From NCBI GenBank assembly GCA_963082975.1, contig OY720345.1:3981001-4045000 (forward strand): 64,000 nucleotides of DNA, read 5' to 3'. Each line of letters begins with the position of its first letter. The first letter of the stretch is position 1. The notes under the pieces are model-generated. The model searched no databases and was not told where the DNA came from. It saw only the letters and a list, made by a program, of their open reading frames with translations. The DNA is from Labia minor. Its lineage: Eukaryota; Arthropoda; Insecta; Dermaptera; Spongiphoridae. The position numbers were made by a program, and so were the translations under genes. Shown here in pieces: positions 63,201 through 64,000 of this stretch.

Positions 63201-63425
63201 TTTAGTTATGATAATTTCAAATTTTATAATTTTTTCACAAAATTAATTTCCATCTGTTACTTTTCTTAAAGCATTTTAATATCACATAAATCTTTAGAGA
63301 TTATAGGAATTTAATTTTATAAGATATTTTTTGGCATCCATACGAGTATATCCATTTCATAATACAATTTAGTTTAAGTTAAAATTAATTAATTGATTTT
63401 TTCATAGGTTGATGGGGAACCTTGA
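48635..63425 (+). CDS. Unrecognised membrane-anchored, coiled-coil-like protein, six exons
   Basis: I do not recognise the family. Proposed coding exons: 48635-48650, 48714-48905, 49329-49525, 56598-56783, 59355-59552 and 63408-63425. Every junction has GT and AG, every phase agrees (1, 1, 0, 0, 0), and the chain ends at TGA with AATAAA 53 bp later, giving 268 aa. Residues 7-22 (NTIYFGAFFVIIVYSC) form one hydrophobic segment near the N-terminus. A basic stretch follows (IIRKRRLQNRAPKLKK), then helix-rich, coiled-coil-like segments (ADVEARLLHLEGRLDVQTK, EFSKVLEQVKKE). This suggests a signal-anchored protein with its long tail on one side of a membrane. The 16-base first exon and the 6-codon last exon are the weakest parts. 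Reading through from exon 5 would give an alternative short C-terminus. The large introns hold SINEs, hAT MITEs and foldbacks. Confidence 0.65.
48935..49174. mobile_element. hAT-like MITE, family 2, copy 2
   Basis: Ends CAGTGGTGTATTGG and CCAATACATCACTG, 240 bp, in intron 2 of the unrecognised gene. A related copy is at 19908-20193. The 8 bp flanks lie in TATA-rich DNA and do not match convincingly. Confidence 0.75.
49605..49828 (+). repeat. Interspersed repeat family D, copy 1
   Basis: Starts with a hairpin around CCGAGCCTCGGCTCGG and contains ACCGAGCTGTCGCTCGACCC and a block ending GAACTGGGGTCTTCAATAAT. It is repeated at 51121-51325 (same orientation) and 60605-60735 (inverted). No coding sequence. 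Confidence 0.75.
49868..50101 (+). repeat. Interspersed repeat family C, copy 2
   Basis: Matches 23060-23310 over the CTATTTCTATTCGACACT, ACAGTCAGTAGAGAGTAAAA and A/T blocks, ending CAGGGAGGTAGGGAG. It follows directly on family D, so the two may be parts of one larger element. Confidence 0.7.
50375..50482 (+). pseudogene. Non-LTR reverse transcriptase fragment (thumb-side region)
   Basis: Translation gives LMANTGGPNQSKRRLLK followed by MMLYGSEIWAL. This is the conserved GG..QSRRRLL...LLYGAEIWA region of R1/Jockey-type elements, downstream of the catalytic site. About 35 codons remain. It is a relic in intron 3 of the unrecognised gene. Confidence 0.75.
50768..51030 (+). repeat. Interspersed repeat family B, copy 3
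   Basis: Begins TCTATATATCTGTGTGTCTG and matches the reverse complement of 25862-26490 over the GTGGTCTTGGTTTTTTAAAA block. The opposite orientation to the other two copies is clear. Confidence 0.7.
51121..51325 (+). repeat. Interspersed repeat family D, copy 2
   Basis: TACCGGGTCCCCGAGCC hairpin start and the same downstream blocks as 49605-49828, ending GGAACTTGGGGTCCTCAATA. Confidence 0.75.
51326..52197. other. AT-rich intron DNA
   Basis: No gene. Short direct repeats of A/T-rich blocks occur around 51420-51490 and 51850-51920. A TTTTAGCTAGCATAATAAG word at 52157 also occurs at 22194 and 49840 and may mark an element end. Confidence 0.4.
52198..52460 (+). mobile_element. tRNA-derived SINE, copy 4 (plus)
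   Basis: Starts GACGTCATTGGGTGAGAGGC, has box B GGTTCAAGTCC, and runs to TTGATAGGCGT, lacking the last about 30 bp and the T tail. It carries a small internal insertion (TAATAAAATAGTAGCG). Confidence 0.85.
52461..53649. other. AT-rich intron DNA
   Basis: No gene or recognised element. Confidence 0.45.
53658..54151. mobile_element. hAT-like element, 494 bp
   Basis: A perfect 8 bp duplication GTCTAAAG lies at 53650-53657 and 54152-54159. The ends CCGTGTTTCC and GGAAACAGTG are inverted at 8 of 10 bases. The interior includes a C run (53686-53697) and a G run (54084-54091). No transposase was recognised. Confidence 0.8.
54160..54959. other. Intron DNA with no recognised feature
   Basis: A/T-rich, with a more complex stretch at 54720-54960 that precedes the RT fragment and may be part of the same retroelement. 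Confidence 0.35.
54960..55310 (-). pseudogene. Non-LTR retroelement 3' fragment
   Basis: The minus strand carries the same RT C-terminal region as 10166-10385 (around EKCGCCGQELSS in one frame) plus extra downstream sequence. Frames are broken. Unlike the other two copies it has no Helitron hairpin next to it, so it may be closer to the parent element. Confidence 0.65.
56045..56335 (+). mobile_element. tRNA-derived SINE with poly(T) tail, copy 5 (plus)
   Basis: Starts GGCGCCATTGGGTG at 56049 and ends in a T run. It is flanked by an exact 13 bp duplication TTAATTAAATAGT at 56032-56044 and 56336-56348. It lies 262 bp before exon 4 of the unrecognised gene, in the same orientation. Confidence 0.9.
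57576..58088. mobile_element. Long-TIR foldback element, copy 2
   Basis: Ends GGTAATTATTTACAAAACGG and the inverse, with arms of about 150 bp. A perfect 8 bp duplication AAATAATT lies directly outside both ends. Related to 20548-21087 (shared GATAAAAATTATTAAAATTTG block). No transposase is present. Ends starting with GG and an 8 bp duplication would fit a Merlin-like mobiliser, but this is a guess. Confidence 0.85.
58232..58695 (-). mobile_element. Second tRNA-derived SINE family
   Basis: On the minus strand, starting near 58695: box A-like TGGCTGAGTGTG, then box B-like GAGTTCGATTCTAACC, then a body with a repeated GGGCCCA/TATCAATACCC unit. It is flanked by an exact 13 bp duplication TATTAATAACTTT at 58219-58231 and 58696-58708. 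It differs from the other SINE in both head and body. No coding content. Confidence 0.85.
60605..60735 (-). repeat. Interspersed repeat family D, copy 3 (inverted, partial)
   Basis: Inverse of 49700-49828: TGAGGACCCCAAGTTCCATT through GGGTCGAACGATAGCTCGGT. It lacks the GC hairpin end. Confidence 0.7.
60784..61401. mobile_element. Element with inverted ends GGGAGTGT...CTTTCCCGC
   Basis: The left end GGGAGTGTCC...GACTTTCCCGCATA and the right end TATGCGGGAAAGT...ACACTCCC are inverted. Inside are two related blocks with CACTTCCGGT, a (CATA)n run at 61230-61262, and a short stretch shared with repeat family A (ACCTCCCTTACTATCGTCGG). Non-coding. Confidence 0.65.
62271..62527 (-). mobile_element. 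tRNA-derived SINE, copy 6 (minus)
   Basis: The reverse complement starts GGCGCCATTGGGTATGTGGG, with a box B-like GGTTCAAGTCA and body to GGCGTTGTCCTTGC. It is cut just before the tail. In the last intron of the unrecognised gene, antisense to it. Confidence 0.85.
62856..63051. repeat. Long inverted repeat with CAACGTTTCGATTGCTA arms
   Basis: Two arms of about 70 bp, each containing ACAACGTTTCGATTGCTA or its inverse, flank a 45 bp centre. The centre itself forms smaller hairpins (CGATTGC-AGAAGTA-GCAATCG). The shape and the CGAAAC motif next to a stem recall the hammerhead-bearing ends of Penelope-like elements, but the CTGATGA core is not intact. Confidence 0.5.
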
Positions 63426-63477
63426 GCCAAGATCAAGAAAACATAAATTAAAATGTTCCATTGCTTTATTTTTGTCA

Positions 63478-63483
63478 AATAAA
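63478..63483 (+). promoter_or_regulatory. Poly(A) signal of the unrecognised gene
   Basis: AATAAA 53 bp after the proposed TGA stop at 63423-63425. Confidence 0.55.
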
Positions 63484-63639
63484 CTGTTGAATCTTGAAAA
63501 TGTCGAGCTTTTGTTTACTCGTAGGCGAATCGTGACTGTCGCATGCGCCTCTCTTTAACTATATCTATATTTTTAGCGCGCCGACTGTTTTTCGTAGAGT
63601 TAATGGTTGGCTGGTTTAGTCATACCACTCACTCAGTCG

Positions 63640-63868
63640 ATTTTCGCGGCCCATGCCGTTCACATTTCACATCTTGGCCGTGAAACCGATTTTTATTTAA
63701 TGAAACAGGAAAAAAGAGTGGGGGGAGAACAAAGGATTTAAATAAATACATTCTAGTAGTGCATGTTTATTTTTCCTTTTATTCGAAAACAAGTTTGCCA
63801 GGTTAAAAGAAAAACGACCGAGAGAAAAGCTTTCTTTCGTCTGTCATTCAAGTCAGCAATCGACGCAG
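63640..63868 (+). other. Probable non-coding first exon of the next gene
   Basis: The sequence becomes GC-richer from about 63500. An initiator-like CTCAGTCGATTT lies near 63632. A strong splice donor CAG-GTAAGT lies at 63869, followed by a pyrimidine-rich stretch. No long open frame precedes the donor, so it is likely 5'UTR. The rest of the gene lies beyond the window. Confidence 0.45.
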
Positions 63869-64000
63869 GTAAGTATCTCTATCTCTTTCTCTCTCTCCCG
63901 CCCCCCTCTCTCACCTCTCTCTTCCTTACTTGTGTTAACATTTGTATTAATTGTCATTTTGTTTATGTTTTTCCAATCGAAAGGCAACGACACCCCCGCG

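Overview
This is AT-rich nuclear DNA of an arthropod. The coding parts are short, intron-interrupted exons with GT-AG junctions. The two recognisable genes are a secreted hemocyanin subunit with all six copper-binding histidines, and an insect-type tyrosine hydroxylase (TH, pale) that carries the acidic insert exons known from Drosophila. Hemocyanin together with an insect-like TH suggests a hexapod lineage that kept hemocyanin, such as a non-holometabolous insect (stonefly-like). The species cannot be fixed from the sequence.

Layout: (1) 2207-5429 (+), a seven-exon hemocyanin gene with a TATA box at 2120, a SINE in intron 5 and a palindromic MITE in intron 6. (2) 5.4-26.5 kb, gene-poor DNA packed with mobile elements: a TA-flanked MITE, a 1.13 kb non-autonomous transposon with repeated terminal motifs, mariner-like and hAT-like MITEs, a complete non-autonomous Helitron, and a broken Ty3/gypsy-like retrotransposon. 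(3) 26.56-45.6 kb (+), TH: a GC-rich promoter and 5'UTR, then 11 coding exons encoding 584 aa, or 511 aa if two in-frame acidic exons are skipped. Its introns hold hAT MITEs, SINEs, a Helitron end and a 370 bp palindrome. (4) 48.6-63.4 kb (+), a previously unlabelled six-exon gene whose splice phases all agree. It encodes about 268 aa with one N-terminal membrane segment and coiled-coil-like stretches; I do not recognise the family. (5) About 63.64-63.87 kb, a probable non-coding first exon of a further + strand gene, ending in a strong splice donor.

The window has no bacterial-style operon or defence system. Besides the third gene, the least familiar content is the mobile-element set. It includes a tRNA-derived SINE whose 3' tail is poly(T) rather than poly(A) (six copies, two with exact 13 bp target duplications). 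It also includes a second tRNA-derived SINE with an exact 13 bp duplication, a long-TIR family with an 8 bp duplication, and a Helitron family associated with a fragment of a non-LTR reverse transcriptase.

TH makes L-DOPA for dopamine and for cuticle tanning, while hemocyanin carries oxygen in hemolymph. Both are metal-dependent oxygen-binding proteins, but nothing in the sequence shows that they are co-regulated.
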